Part shown: one piece after another, positions 25,301 to 37,791 of the stretch
Numbering within the stretch: position 1 is the first letter of the stretch
Layout: the number at the start of each line of letters is the position of its first letter
From: Caenorhabditis remanei
Taxonomy: Eukaryota > Nematoda > Chromadorea > Rhabditida > Rhabditidae
DNA: 64,000 bases
Reading direction: 5' to 3'
Assembly (NCBI RefSeq): GCF_010183535.1
Contig: NC_071333.1
Location: 13,204,587 to 13,268,586, forward strand
Position numbers and translations under genes: made by a program
The notes under the pieces: model-generated
Told to the model about the DNA's origin: nothing
The model's database searches: none
What the model saw: the letters and a program-made list of their open reading frames with translations, nothing else

Positions 25301-27059
25301 AAGGAATAGTTAGTGGTCAACGACAAGAATCACACGCTTTGACCCGAGATGTCAAATGGCTAAAAGAGAACATTCAGGTAAGTAAATCTGATCACAGAGA
25401 AGATGAAAACCAACATATATAACATTTTGACCGCAGCGATCCATTTGATGATGCAAATCAGAATGACTGTTTCTATGATCATTGTGATAGGTGTGATGTG
25501 ATAGTCGGTGTTTTCAAACAGGCCAAACGCCTCCTTATACAGTCACAAAAATCTATTTTCTGATCTCTCTGCGCAGCGCACTTGTGCGCGAAGCATGCAA
25601 AAGAGGCGGCGATTTTTAGAAATGAAGCGATGACGCGAGTTTTTTTGACTTATGGGAAAGCGTTCAAACGGATCAAAAGTTGAGATAACTACTGGTGAGA
25701 TAGGCGATGAATCAGCATGATGATAAATAATGATACACAAACATGGGAAGGAGATGTTCTTTGGTCGTTTTCTAAACACTTGATGTTACGGTATTACTGG
25801 ATATATCAAGTTTGATGTTCAATGTTCAGAATAAGTAGTAGCTTAAGATATTTTTAGTCTCGACTGTAATATTCCAAGTTAGCTTATTTCAATTATTTAA
25901 TAAAATTTAAAAGTTAATATTATATGGTACTCATACTCACAACGAGAGAACAACTATTCTAAATCTCAAACTTGGTAACCGGAGTATAGGCGAAGATTTT
26001 TTCACGTTTCCAACGTACAAGCACAGGTAAATCGCTTGGAAACACAAATGGGACCGCACGGTGGCGTATCTGCAGCGGATTAGGAAATCCATGTGAAAAA
26101 GTTTGAGATCTCATATCTCGGCTCGCGAAGACATTTAGCCGGTTTTGATGGCATAAATAGACTCCTCGTAGTAAAAGTACCAATAACCAAATTAATAGAT
26201 CGTTTGAAGCCGCGTCTCCAAAATATTCCAGTACTTGTTAGTGTTGAGAACTTACTTGAGATACTCCCTCTGTCTTTCTCGATACCAAGCCACTTGAAAT
26301 CTGACTAGCCTCATTCATCGAAATTGCAGCTCCGGAAGACGGATATCGAGTTTTATACTACGAAGGCGCAGGAACTGATCCAAAAAGCTCGAAAAGAGGA
26401 TAATGACAAACTACAGTCGTCCCAGCAGAAATCACAAAATAATTTTCCGTTGGTAAGAGTTTTCGAAGGTTTCTAAATAGCTTACATCCTACTCAATAAT
26501 CAGGATTTGGTGACGTCAAGAGGAGATGTTCTGGAGTTGCGCGAGAAACGTCTTATATTGGAGAATGAACGGAATATGCTCACTAATCAGATCAAGGAAA
26601 ATGGTTTGGAATGTGATCGACTAAACGAGCAGTGGAAGATTTTGAAAGGATTTGCTAAAAGTGTGAATTTTGATGTTAGTGATATGATAATTAGCAGGAA
26701 GATTTCAAACCTTAATTTTGTTGTAGAGCATAAGACAATTGGACGTGGAGATTGAAAATTGGCAAATCAAGGTTACTCAATTGGAAGAGCAGATCACCAA
26801 ATTGCAAAAAATGAAAGACTATGCATCTCTAGCAAATGGCCAATTACGTACAAATCTTGCACTCTTGAAGCCTTACGGTAACTAAACTATTTTGAACCTT
26901 TGATAACCATATCCATACAACCTCACAGATGAAGAATACCAAGAATTCGAAAGTTTGTTAGAAGCCAACAAATTGCTCAACAATCAAGTGGCTAGACAAG
27001 AATTCAGGAAAAGTGTGGAGGAATTAAAGCAAAATGGAGATATCGACATTGTCTTCTGA
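22321..27059 (+). CDS. Long coiled-coil protein of unknown function
   Basis: About fifteen exons, near 630 residues, ATG at 22321 (MSTSTTVKRARVTARIAQAE) and TGA at 27057-27059. After a basic N-terminus nearly every exon is rich in Glu, Lys, Gln and Leu with heptad spacing: KRKQLDKKCSEYEQICKK, DEIDQMFSKLEQNAE, QEAQRVLTHELKELEGIV, LRKTDIEFYTTKAQELIQKA, DVEIENWQIKVTQLEEQITK. A less helical insert around 24727-25004 (HTPMYAAYSASMSLNHN, then an acidic stretch DDVDEFPEYS) may be a hinge or linear motif. One junction needs a GTTAAA donor at about 24684 to keep frame (43-bp intron). The closing exon ends GDIDIVF. A cytoskeletal, centrosomal or kinetochore scaffold role would fit but is not shown by any domain. 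An AATAAA lies about 150 bp after the stop. The intron at 25379-26330 is unusually long for this gene. Confidence 0.8.
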
Positions 27060-30000
27060 TTTTTATAAACTTTTTGTTTTGTTAAGTGCATTCCTGGAAA
27101 TTTTTAGGTTCCTCGTTCATTTTTCTGTCTGTCTGGATTTTTCTGTTTTTGTAGCATTTCCAAAAGAACAGGAGACCTTAGTAAATATTAGTTATTTTGA
27201 AGACACATAAATAAATTAATTTTTTGATTTCCCACTGTCATATGACGTTTTTCTATTATTGGCAAGATTGTACAATAGTTCGTACATATGCTAGTTTTCA
27301 GAAGAGCTATTTTTGAACTCTCAAAATTGTGAAGTTATTTTTGAACTTGTCATAGAAAAACTACATTTCCGATCAGATTTCTTCTGACTTCTAATTGTGG
27401 TTTCCGTCTATACTTGCATGTGAGTTCTGTTCTAAAGCGGCATTTGTAAGTTAAACCGACAGATTTTGTTGATCCTTTCAGAAAGGCTTTTAAATTCTGT
27501 TTTATTGACGTCAGTTTCATATTTTTGTGCATGAAAAACGTTTTGGGTACAATATGTAATGATGCGAGGACTAAAAAAATGTGAACAATGTGAGCTTTAT
27601 AATTATAATTCTGAATACACAAAGACGATAAGATTCTGCATAAGTTTTTTTCAAATTTGAATAGATGATTATTAAGAAAATTTGAGCTCATTGCATAATT
27701 TCAAAATCTGTAAATTTGTTTAAATGCAAAGCATCCAAACAAATACCAGTGGAATGATTTCACACCGCAATTTTGTGACCACCTGCACATAATCAGAATG
27801 TTCTTGTTTTTCTGCAGAAAAGTCTGAAAACCTTTATAGACTGTACTCCACCTACACTTACTCTACATAGTAATCACCCTCAAACAAGTTTTTCAAACAG
27901 ATCAGACCCCCCAAACGGCCACCCCCATTTACTAGGGTTGAGTCATCATTTTCCGCATAATTCACAAAATCGTGCAATAAAATAGGCCGCGTGTCCGTTT
28001 CCTCTACCGCCTTTTTCAATTGATTCTGAGTTTCTATTTTTATTTTATTTTTCCCCCGTATTAAGCAGGGTAGATAAACACAACCTCTTCCCGTGTCTCA
28101 CACATGTTTCAATTGTTGGACTCTTTTTTAGAAACGGATGTTTGTCAATATGAAGTCTGGCAACAACGAAACACTTCTATTGAATATGAGATTTGGGGAG
28201 ATTTACCCTGAAACACGCTGAATTTACTTTATTTTTTCTATATTCTAATCAGGTATGCATACTAAATATTTGAACTCAAATATGTTTTGCTTTTTCATAA
28301 TAACACACTGAGAGAAAAAGCTGATTTCTTCTGATTTTAAAACGGAGACTTGGTACGCGTGGGTTTCACTTAAGAGCTTTAACGTACAAAGCTTCTGCTT
28401 AATAATTTATTACATCTCTCTAAATCATTATGACTTTCCATTACTAACAGACAAGTACAGAAACAGAAAATTGGAAGAAAACATGAATGAATGGGGAGAG
28501 GGAAAATAGAGCATTCATAAAGTTTCAATTTTGAATTATTTTATTAATTTCTGTTGTACATTAGTTTGTTCTAAAGATTTGATTTGACTTGTCTCGAAAT
28601 CTTCTACGCTCATGAAAATAAACATTACAAATCTAATTATTTCCTTCCAATTTAGGAGAAAATTGCTTTATCATACACTTCCTTCTTCAAATCACTGATA
28701 TTTGTTCTGTCTCGTGTCTTTCACTATATGTAAAACCTTTAATTGACTTCTAGACACGTAAGAAAGTTGAAAGCAATTCTCAGAATAACTGAATCGCTTA
28801 GTAAATGCACCTGTTTCTAAAAACTGAAGAATTATTGTCTCCTTCTTTATTTTTCAAAAAAAACATGATCCAGCTTTAGATTTTCAAAGATTACAGAATT
28901 TTCACAACAGGAATCTCACAGTACACATCCAAAAGTCATTCATTTGTTCAGACCACCTCAGTCCTCATGAGTACACTATTCGGTGCCTCAGTTGGACAAA
29001 TATTCGGATCGCGCGATCGACCTCCTCCTCTTTCTTCTTTTTTCTCTTTTATTCTCTTTCATATTTTCTTCTCTCTTTCGGTTCGTTGTCCCTCTTCGTC
29101 CTTTTCAATCTTTTTCTCAAATGCCGCACAGGTCTGAACTGTCCTTTTCTTATTCTTCTCATTCTCTCATCTTTTCATCTTATCGACGTCATCTGTGTAG
29201 AGACGTGGAAATTGTGCGAGAGACACGAGAACCGCAAAAAAATTTTAGTTTGTAGTTATTTCCTCTTACTCATCGTTTTTTATTTGACAATGCCCAGTTA
29301 GTATATTCAGGTGTACAAAAAGCAACACCATTTCTGTGAAATATGATAACTTTTTACTGATTATTTTTCCAATGTATATAAATCAATAAATTTTCCAGAA
29401 TTTTCCTTTTTTCGATACTGCGCATTGTTTTGAATCAAAAATTGGAAAAAAGGCATGACTATTCTTTGTATATTTTACATCTCTCTTTTTAACTGCACCA
29501 ACAACCATATTTTCGTCATCAATACCACCTCCATTATTCTACGTCATGTTTTTGACGAATAGTTACTGTCGGAAACAAAACGTTTCAATGATTAGTCCTA
29601 CTTTTTCATGCTGTGTGATGTCGTTTTCAAACAGACGTGCAAACAATGGGAAGCAGAAGCAATTTCCTATTATTATGTCTCAATTTTCCTATTCTGCCAG
29701 TCCAAACGTCAAAATGGCACTCTTTAAAGTTTAGGGGTCAGTCTGACGTTCTCTGAGTATCATATTTCTCACTTTTTGCGTCTCCAATTTAACTTTTCAC
29801 TTTTCGTTCTCTAGTTTTATTCCACAAGTCCTGGCTTATTCGATATCGGGAGTATGGCGACATAACCGTGGGTGTATCGCCCTTTTATCACCCGTACTCC
29901 TTAACTTTGATAGTCGTTTTATGAACTTGCTCACTCAGCTGATAACTCTGTTTCGTTTGTCGGTGACGCCCGAGTCAAAAATCAGAAGCAGGTGTCGGTA

Positions 30001-30824
30001 GATAAACTCAAGATCAACATTGTTTGGGTGACTGCTAACTTTCTGAAAATCTGCTAAAGCAAAACACATCTTGTTTTTCTGTTCAAAACTCATTCGAAGA
30101 AACTATTCTTTCTGCTTTTATGATATTTATATATATAATAGGTTTTTTTCATTTTCAGTCCAAATGGATCAGGCTTCCTCCTCTTTTTCTTTTTCTTTCT
30201 TTTTTCTTAGTTTTTTTCCCGAAGAGTGTGGACGGCTTGTTACCTTTGGCAACGGCTTAGGACATCGCAGACAAAAGCGCATATGCCCGACAACCGCACG
30301 CATTTTGGCCGTTTTAGACTTTGGCTGACTACTCTTCGATCTATTCTCACAACAATTGTTCGTTACAAACTGGGTTGGAAAGGACGAAAGGGCATGTGAG
30401 AGAGGACATTTCCTCGTCTCGATTACCCTGACGGTAGGTAAAAAGAGAAAGATCAAATCTGAATTCGTTCGTCCGTTTTGTCCTTTTTTCACACGCAAAT
30501 CGGAAAATTCGATACTCAGAATCATAGTGGTTATCTAAACTTTTGTATTTTAGTAATCAGTTGTTCTTTTTTTACTCTAACCGGAAAACTCTGAAAGGTA
30601 TACAACTGGAAAATTGATACGATATTGACGCAAATCACAACCAAATCAAATCATATGTGGGTATACACAACCTCCCCAGACACACAGTTTCACTTCTATT
30701 CCTTCGTCTCCATTTTTCCATTTTTCTTATCTTCGCGTCATATTCGTCGTTTTCTTGTTTGTTTCTTTTTTCTCTTCTTTTCAAGTTTGAGTAAAATTCA
30801 AAACTTCAGAGATACAAACGTCTA
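27060..30824. other. Non-coding interval upstream of NHR2
   Basis: About 3.8 kb without a supported exon. It contains the 3' UTR of the coiled-coil gene (AATAAA near 27208), pyrimidine-rich tracts at 29010-29180 and 30170-30215, and presumably the NHR2 promoter. Open frames here are low-complexity Ser/Phe/Leu translations of T/C-rich DNA. Confidence 0.5.
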
Positions 30825-33800
30825 ATGAATATTCTACACTACAGCCCAGAGCAAAGTGGCATTGGTCAATTTTCCAACGAATTTCAGTTTCAAAGTCAAA
30901 CGTGAGTTAAATTCGGTTTTTTGAATATATTTTGATAACTATTATTGAAAAATCGATATTTAATCCTTCAATTCCCACCTCGCTCTACTGTTTTCCAGTT
31001 TTTTGAGATCAGAGCACAATTTCCATTTTCACATGCACAGCTGTCAATCTTGAGAAAACTGTGTTTGAGATTTCAAATCTATAATGAAACATTCACACAG
31101 ATAGAAAAAACTCTCACAAATTATTCCAATACTCAAATGCAGAGATGAAACGTGGAAAGTCATGTTCGACTTTTTTTCTCTTTTTTCGCATGTTCCTGCA
31201 AACCGCCGACGTTTATTTATTGCAGATCACCTTCAAACAGCACCTCCTCGTCGGAAGGCTCGGATCAACAACAAACGCTCGCCGACTTTGTGGATTCGGC
31301 AATTTTCATGAATAACTGGAGTGGTGTCGGAGAGTTTTCCGACGTTGAGGAGGATATTAAAAATGTTTTGAACCCTATTGGAAGCCCTGATGAGATAAAA
31401 GAAGTGAGTTTGGACAAGTTGACCTGAAATGGGTTTATCAGTCATCTATTGACTCTTATTGGAAAAAAACCATTAAAAATAAAACAGTTTCATAAAAATA
31501 CCTCAAACATTGGAATAGTCTAATGCCGACGCCTATCATTTTTCCTGAAAATTCTTTGATCTTCCCATCACCACGTCATTTCCATTTTTCTACAAAGAAT
31601 AAACAGCTAGTAAAAGTTGCAACAACTCGCATTTATTTTCAGGTTGTTGCTTTCCATCACTTGCCGCGCAATGTTTGCCCTACGATTTGTGCTGTTTGTG
31701 GAGACAGAGCCACTGGATATCACTACGAGGTACCGCCGGCAACGAAAAAAAAGAGAAAATAGAAAACTCGGAGGCTTGTAATGTCTACGGCCACGGGAGA
31801 ATTCCCCCCCCCCCTCCCCCCCATTCACACATCATAGTGGCGTTGATCTTAGGATTTTTCAATTTGTTTCTTTGTAGTTTGAAGTGTTATTTTTCCAGGT
31901 TCCATCGTGCAATGGGTGCAAAACATTCTTCCGACGAACAGTCCTTTCTCAGCGGAAATATGAGTGTATGCGTGGTGGAAAATGTTTCAATACACTTCCA
32001 AAAGGTAGTTTTCAATTAAAATTTGCAATTTTCTCGACTTTTTCAAATTTTTTGCGACATGATGGAAGAAATGCCTTTAGTTCGCGATTTCTGACCTCGA
32101 TTTAATTTTAAGTAGACATTTACGCAATTCCGGTTGGAATTAGTAAGACTGACCTGGAAAATGATTTTGATAAGGGAAAGCGAGTCAAAAAGTTACCGCT
32201 CCGCATAATGACCATCACATGTAAAACTGAGTAAACAAATAGTGAAACTTTGAAACTTTGATTTTGAAAACGTCATTGTTCATTTCGTGCTAGATCTTTG
32301 TATGCGAGACCAATGAAATGTATCGTATCGTTGCTGTGAATGAGGCCTAATTAGCATTTTTGACTGTCCCGCAGATCAACAACCCTGGGGGGGTAACGAA
32401 TTGTACTAGTCGGTCAAACCACTAATCACAAAGCCGTGCGTTTGTAGTATTTTTGCCCATACCATTATTAAACAGTAAAGCGGTTCACGGATCAGAGATT
32501 AAAATTGGATTCCACCGCAGAAACAAGACACATTCCAACTTTTTTGTTTGCAGAAAAACGATGCTCCTGTCGATCATGTCGATTTCAAAAATGTGTAGAA
32601 GTTGGGATGAATCCATATGGTAAAACAGATATGACTCATTTCCTTTATCCCTTATTTCTATACTTCCAGCTATCCAAACGAATGATTCATTATCCGGAAA
32701 CACCGTTGTCACGAAAATTGTAGGAAAACGAAAGAATTCTACTGACGATTCAATTCCGTCAACTTCCAAGGTACGGGGAACCAAAAACTATTCCTTCTTT
32801 CATAACGTCTAAAAAAAGAAACAAAGCGAACGTGAGAGTCTGTTCAATGAAACAAACATCAGGTACAAAAAGTAGAAACATGCCAGACGGCGTCCGCGGG
32901 TGTCGAGAAAAAGCTCAAATATTGGTAGAAAAGAAAAAATACATGAAAATTTGATACAGCTCACATGGAATGTACTTCTGTTGCTACCCCTAAAGTACCA
33001 ATTTTTTTGCTCATTCGATGAGTTTTCCCGAGAGAAAATGACCCATAATGGCTTTTCCTGTGACGTGACCTCGTTTTTGAGAAATTGAGATTTTTCAAAA
33101 AATGCAATTTTTTCGAAAAATTTTTTTCATTAATTTTTTTCATTATTTTGCCGGATTGTTCAGTAAAGGGGCTTTGTACATAATTGTTGCAAATTTTATG
33201 TAGTGTTTGACAAAAATATAAAGCTTGTGAAAAAATAATTTTTTTGTCCTGAAAAAGGTAAAAATGTGACACCCTCCAAAAAAAAATTTTTTTTTTCGAG
33301 GACGGCAAAGGTGACATATATGAGGTAAAATAGTACAACTCATCTGAATTATTTTTCTATATAGCACTATAGTCGCTTCCAGTCAAAAATTGAGGAAAAA
33401 GTTGGTCTGAAAATTTTCATTTTTCGAAAAAATGTGACATGTCAGAAATGAGTACGAATTTCTGACATTGAATAAGTTCCAATTAGAATCTTTTTAGAAT
33501 AATGATTTTCAGAATATGTTCCATAATTTTCAAATAAAAAAGTACATCCATGTTGACTTCTTTTGTCATAACACTCGTTCAAAAATTGCAAGTTTTCTCA
33601 TGTTGTTAAAATTCAATTGCTCATAACTCCACTAAAACTGAAGAAAACGAGCTCAAAAGCGCAAATTAACTTAAAAATGACTATTGCTTTTCAAAAATCA
33701 TAATTGGGCTGTTTTTCGAAAAAAAATTTTTTTCGACTTTTGATAAGGGGGGACCACGTGAAATTTTTTCCAGAAACTTGAAAAAAATTTTTTTTCGAAA

Positions 33801-35917
33801 ACAATTCAAAATTAGTTTTCCAGCTACAAAAAAGCTAAAAACTATTAATTCTGTTTATTTTCAAAAAAAAAAAATTTTCAAGTTTCTGGAAAAATTTCAT
33901 GTGGTCCCCCCTTATCAAAAGTCGAAAAAATTTTTTTTTTGAAAAACAGCCCAATTATGATTTTTGAAAAGCAATAGTCATTTTTAAGATGTTCTGTGAT
34001 TTTGAGTAAGTTTACTTCAGTTTGAGAGAAGTTATGAGCAATTGAATTTCCAAAGCATGAAAAAACTTGCAATATTTGAACGAGTGCTATGACAAGAGAA
34101 GTCAACTGGGATGAACTTTTTTATTTGAAAAGCATGGAATACAATCTGAAAATCTTTATTCTGAAAAGGTTTTCATTGAAACTTATTCAATGTTAGAAAT
34201 TCGAACTCATTTCTGACATGTCACATTTTTTCGAAAAATGAAAATTTTCAGACCAATTTTTTCCTTAATTTTCAACTGGAAGCGACTATAGTGCTATATA
34301 GAAAAATGATCCAGATGAGTTGTACTATTTTACCTCATATATGTCACCTTTGCCGTCCTCGAAAAAAAAAATTTTTTTTTGGAGGGTGTCACATTTTTAC
34401 CTTTTTCAGGACAAAAAAATTATTTTTTCACAAGCTTTATATTTTTGTCAAAAACTACATAAAATTTGCTACAATTATGTGCAAAGCCATTTTTCTGAAC
34501 AATCCCGAAAAATAATGAAAAAAATTAATGAAAAAAAATTTTTCGAAAAAATTGCATTTTTTGAAAAATTTCTATTTCTCAAAAACGAATTCACGTCACA
34601 GGAAAAGCCATTATGGGTCATTTTCTCTCGGGAAAACTCATCGGATGAGCAAAAAAAATCGGTACTTTAGGGGTAGCAACAGAAGTACATTCCATGTCAG
34701 CATAATGCAAATATATGAGTCGACAGAAATCAAAAAGTGCAATAATCATGTTTTTGAAAAGCATGAACAAAAAAAATTTTAAATTTCAGATGGTTGTGCC
34801 GACGGAAGTTATTTCAATGGATAATGCAATTGATAAATTGATTGATGGATTGGTTTATCTTGAACTGAAAGTTGACGACTTCCGTAGCTGTGCTTATAAC
34901 CCACCCAGCTCAGAATACAAACAACTGAAATTTCTCCTGGAACAGCAATCAATGATTGGATTGGTTGACAGAATTGGGGTAAGAATCTATAAAACTTTTG
35001 ATTTATATGTATTTCCGTTTTACAGCCAATGCCTAATTGGCCGCTACGACAAATTAGTCACGAGGAAATAAAAGCGCACCACAAAAGCGGAAGCAAAATG
35101 CCAATCGCACCTGAGAGGTATGTGTTTTTTCAATTAGATGAGAACAATAGTGAATTCTACAAAAATTTTCGAGTTGGGTTGATTTTCAGGAAAAATTGGT
35201 TTGTGTACGATATACTGACATCTGTCGAATACGCTAAAACTTTTATGTTTCTACACCAAATTGGAAAAGAAGATCAGGTCAGATACAACTTGAAGAAATA
35301 AAATTTTAACGAAATTATTTTCAGGTTCTCCTTTTAAGAGCTGTAGTGCTAAAACTGATGCATCTCAACCAAGCTTTCTATTCATATGAAAAAAAGTTTG
35401 ATGTAATACTTCATCCAGATGGAACAATCCCTCCGCATTTGGGCGACAAGAATTGGCATCCACACAAAGAATTACATTTACCTCACAACAAAACACCTGA
35501 AGAAATGCGGGAAGAATGGACCGCTGCCATCAAAGCGTTTGCAACATATGGTTTAGACAAGAAGGAATATGTACTGTTCAAAGCAATAACATTGTGCAAT
35601 GCTAGTGAGTTTTTTGATTCAAAATAAGTTGCCTTCAAAAACAATGAATCAATATTGTTACAGCTATCACCGGTTTGAGTGAACACGCCAAGGAAGTGGT
35701 CACTCGTGAAAAGGAAAAGTATAGTCAAGCACTGATGCGTTATTGCTTAGCCAATCGAGGAATGAAAGGACCTTCTCATTATGCTTCTATTATTGCACTC
35801 AGCAACGGATTAGAAAGTCGACAGAAAAATCAAAAAGATATGCATCTTATTCTTAGAATGGTGAAGAAAGGATTTAGCCAGGAGCTTGTTGATGATGTCA
35901 TGGAAGAAGTCTTATAA
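30825..35917 (+). CDS. Nuclear hormone receptor 2 (nematode supplementary family)
   Basis: The first exon starts at ATG 30825 (MNILHYSPEQSGIGQFSNEF), 15 bp after a TTCAG acceptor that could take a spliced leader. Exon 2 (31227-31403) is an acidic/Ser-rich A/B region. The DNA-binding domain is spread over three exons: CPTICAVCGDRATGYHYE (to 31730), [20 protein letters not shown] with ECMRGGKCF (31899-32004), and KRCSCRSCRFQKCVEVGMNP (32553-32619), completing both C4 fingers. The next exon is a basic Ser-rich hinge. After a 2.0-kb intron holding a large palindrome, the ligand-binding domain runs from 34791: WFVYDILTSVEYAKTFMFL, LLLRAVVLKLMHLNQAFYSY, KKEYVLFKAITLCN and a final exon ending DDVMEEVL, stop TAA to 35917. 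Exon order and P-box CNGCK parallel NHR1 and NHR3. AATAAA-like signals occur near 36122 and 36214. Confidence 0.9.
32959..34701. repeat. 1.74-kb near-perfect palindrome inside NHR2 intron
   Basis: The two arms, about 32959-33825 and 33840-34701, are reverse complements of each other with only scattered mismatches and small indels. The outer ends read CACATGGAATGTACTTCTG on the left and its complement on the right; the arms meet in a short centre near 33830 with little or no spacer. Blocks such as GCTACCCCTAAAGTACC and the pair GGGGGGACCACGTGAAA / TTTCATGTGGTCCCCCC are easy to follow. No transposase is encoded. A TA dinucleotide flanks both ends closely and might be a target duplication, but the ends are not sharp enough to decide. 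It looks like a non-autonomous foldback transposon. Being in a sense-strand intron, its RNA would fold into a hairpin of about 860 bp. Confidence 0.9.
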
Positions 35918-37162
35918 CAGGAGTGTAATGTAGTTTACAAGATTTTCGAAACAATTTAAAAAATGTATATAATACCTACGGAACACTTATTAATGTACAT
36001 CTTGGGCAAAAAAAAAGTGTACATAAACCTCTCAATTTCAGTAATTTTATATAAAATTTACTTTTCTTGTGTGGGATAAAAAACAATTAGTAATACAAAT
36101 ATATTTGCTAGTCCTGTGATAATAAAACTTCTATTCCTCCTTTTATGTTATAATTTTCCCCAACTTATTTTGTCCTCATTTATTGATCTCTGAGCATTGC
36201 ATTGTAATTTTTCGTAATAAACGTCTACATTTTTTGAACTTATTGTCATCATTTGGGAACTGATTCATCGATAACTTCACAGCTTCAGAGTAAGAAGGAA
36301 GCTGAATGACTTTTCACCATCAAGAGCATACACACATTGGGAACATCCAGGCAGTATATCAAAATAGATTTTAGCTAAAATCACAAATGGTAAACTAAAA
36401 CATTTCAAAAATTTGACGCTATGCAATCACAGAATTTTATTACATTTCATTTATCAAAAACGCGTATATAAATCAAAAAAAACTCTGCGCTATGAGTGAA
36501 TACTGTTCATACGTACCAGTAACTACTTTTTAAGCGAGAAAGAAATCTTCAGAAAAAGAGATTTAAGGTGAGGATGCTGGGTTTGGTGTTTATATGGAAG
36601 ATGCAAACATTGTTCTGAAATGCTTGTGGCTCATAATTTTGAATAGCTGTTTGGATACATCTACAGAGGTCAGTCATAAATAATGTATTTTCTATAACTT
36701 GATTTTGAATATAGTGAAAGAAGTTTCATGTCATACAAATTGGAAAAAAGATACAACTGAATGTATTCCTAATCGTTTTTCCTTTTCAATACATAAATTA
36801 GATGTTTAACTGATTGAGCAAGATTTTTTCCAATTAAACTTCAAATTTTACATCGCCCTGTTTCCAAACTTTCTTCGTTTTCATTTTTATTTTCCTGCTC
36901 ATTCAAATACAGTATTCTTCTTAATCCCCCTTTGTCCGTTTTCACATCTCTTTTGTAAAAGTGAATAACACAATTAGTGGTCATCGCAAGACAGTATTTC
37001 CGAAAGGATATAGTCTGCACTTACTGTTTTGAATTAAAATATTTTGTAAGAAAGGCGGAGACTGACACTAAACGACGTCTAAAGGGCTTGTTATGATTTC
37101 TGCCAGTACAAAAAGGATCTGAGCCTGTTGCTCATTCATTCATCTTTTTCAATTCCTGTAAG
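35918..37162. other. Intergenic region with 3' UTR of NHR2 and repeat copy A
   Basis: Holds the NHR2 3' end, then the first copy of the duplicated segment listed separately, then about 0.4 kb of AT-rich sequence with a T/C-rich stretch before the small orphan gene. Confidence 0.5.
36088..36735. repeat. Duplicated segment, copy A
   Basis: This stretch recurs in the same orientation at about 39827-40385, with high identity over most of its length apart from an insertion near the left end. Shared blocks include GGGAACTGATTCATSGATAA, CACATTGGGAACATCCAGGC and GGTCAGTCATAAATAATG. On the minus strand both copies keep the readable pieces DLCRCIQTAIQNYEPQAFQ, PGCSQCVYALDG and AVKLSMNQFPN, which look like exons of a small gene. 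In this copy one single-base difference shifts the frame before PGCSQC, and I could not assemble a complete model. It may be a gene remnant or an undetected small gene. Confidence 0.7.
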
Positions 37163-37791
37163 ATGGGTGTGCGTGGTTCCAAAATTGGACGTACACGTGC
37201 CGAGAAGGCTCACGTCAAAAATGAGTTGGCCAAGAAAACTCCTCAAGTGAACATTAATACTCAATTTCAAAAAGGTTACAAACTGGTAAGAATTGTTTTC
37301 TTGAAGATTGATATGAAAGTGTAGTTTTACAGATCAAACCCTGTGAAAATGCAGTTGAAGGCTACAATGATTGCAAGGGAACTATTGCTGAGTTATGGAA
37401 AGAAGCGAAACAATTCTTATTCATGTTCAAAAATATGATGAAATTTCTGAATGACGATGATAACTGTCCTCTTGCAAAGGAATGGTGTATGGTAATTATC
37501 AAACAATCGTCTCGCTTTAATAAGCTTTTCTTTTAGAACTTAGTTAAAACCACTCATACATTGGAAAATATGTGGAGAGCATTTTTCAAGAAGAACGAGT
37601 GGGGCGAGAATGGAGAGAAAGGTCTTCAGCATATTGTCAACGACGGATTCCGTAATATCCCTGCGATTCGTAATGATCTCCTGAAAATTCATGGAGGAAA
37701 TGGAAGAACTCAAAAGATGTTGGAGAAACGCGTTGAGCCATTGATTGCAGAACACTTTCGATGTATCGAAATGTTAGTCAATTCTCATTAA
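37163..37791 (+). CDS. Small orphan protein, 178 residues
   Basis: Three exons with clean junctions: 37163-37285, 37333-37491 and 37537-37791, all phase 0. The protein starts MGVRGSKIGRTRAEKAHVKN, a strongly basic N-terminus, and continues with an alpha-helical, Lys/Glu-rich body (CKGTIAELWKEAKQFLFMF, LENMWRAFFKKNEWGENGE) with several Cys (KPCEN, DCKG, NCPLAKEWC). No signal peptide or membrane segment is seen. I recognise no family. It sits between the two copies of a duplicated segment, next to a degenerate SET gene, which suggests a recently rearranged accessory stretch. Confidence 0.75.

Noticed and set aside
28983..29301. Open frames of 70-90 codons upstream of NHR2
   Set aside because: Low-complexity Leu/Phe/Ser translation of a pyrimidine tract without splice context.
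32961..34670. Matching 116-125 codon open frames on both strands in the NHR2 intron
   Set aside because: They are mirror images produced by the palindrome, rich in Lys/Phe/Ser from A/T runs; no coding signature.
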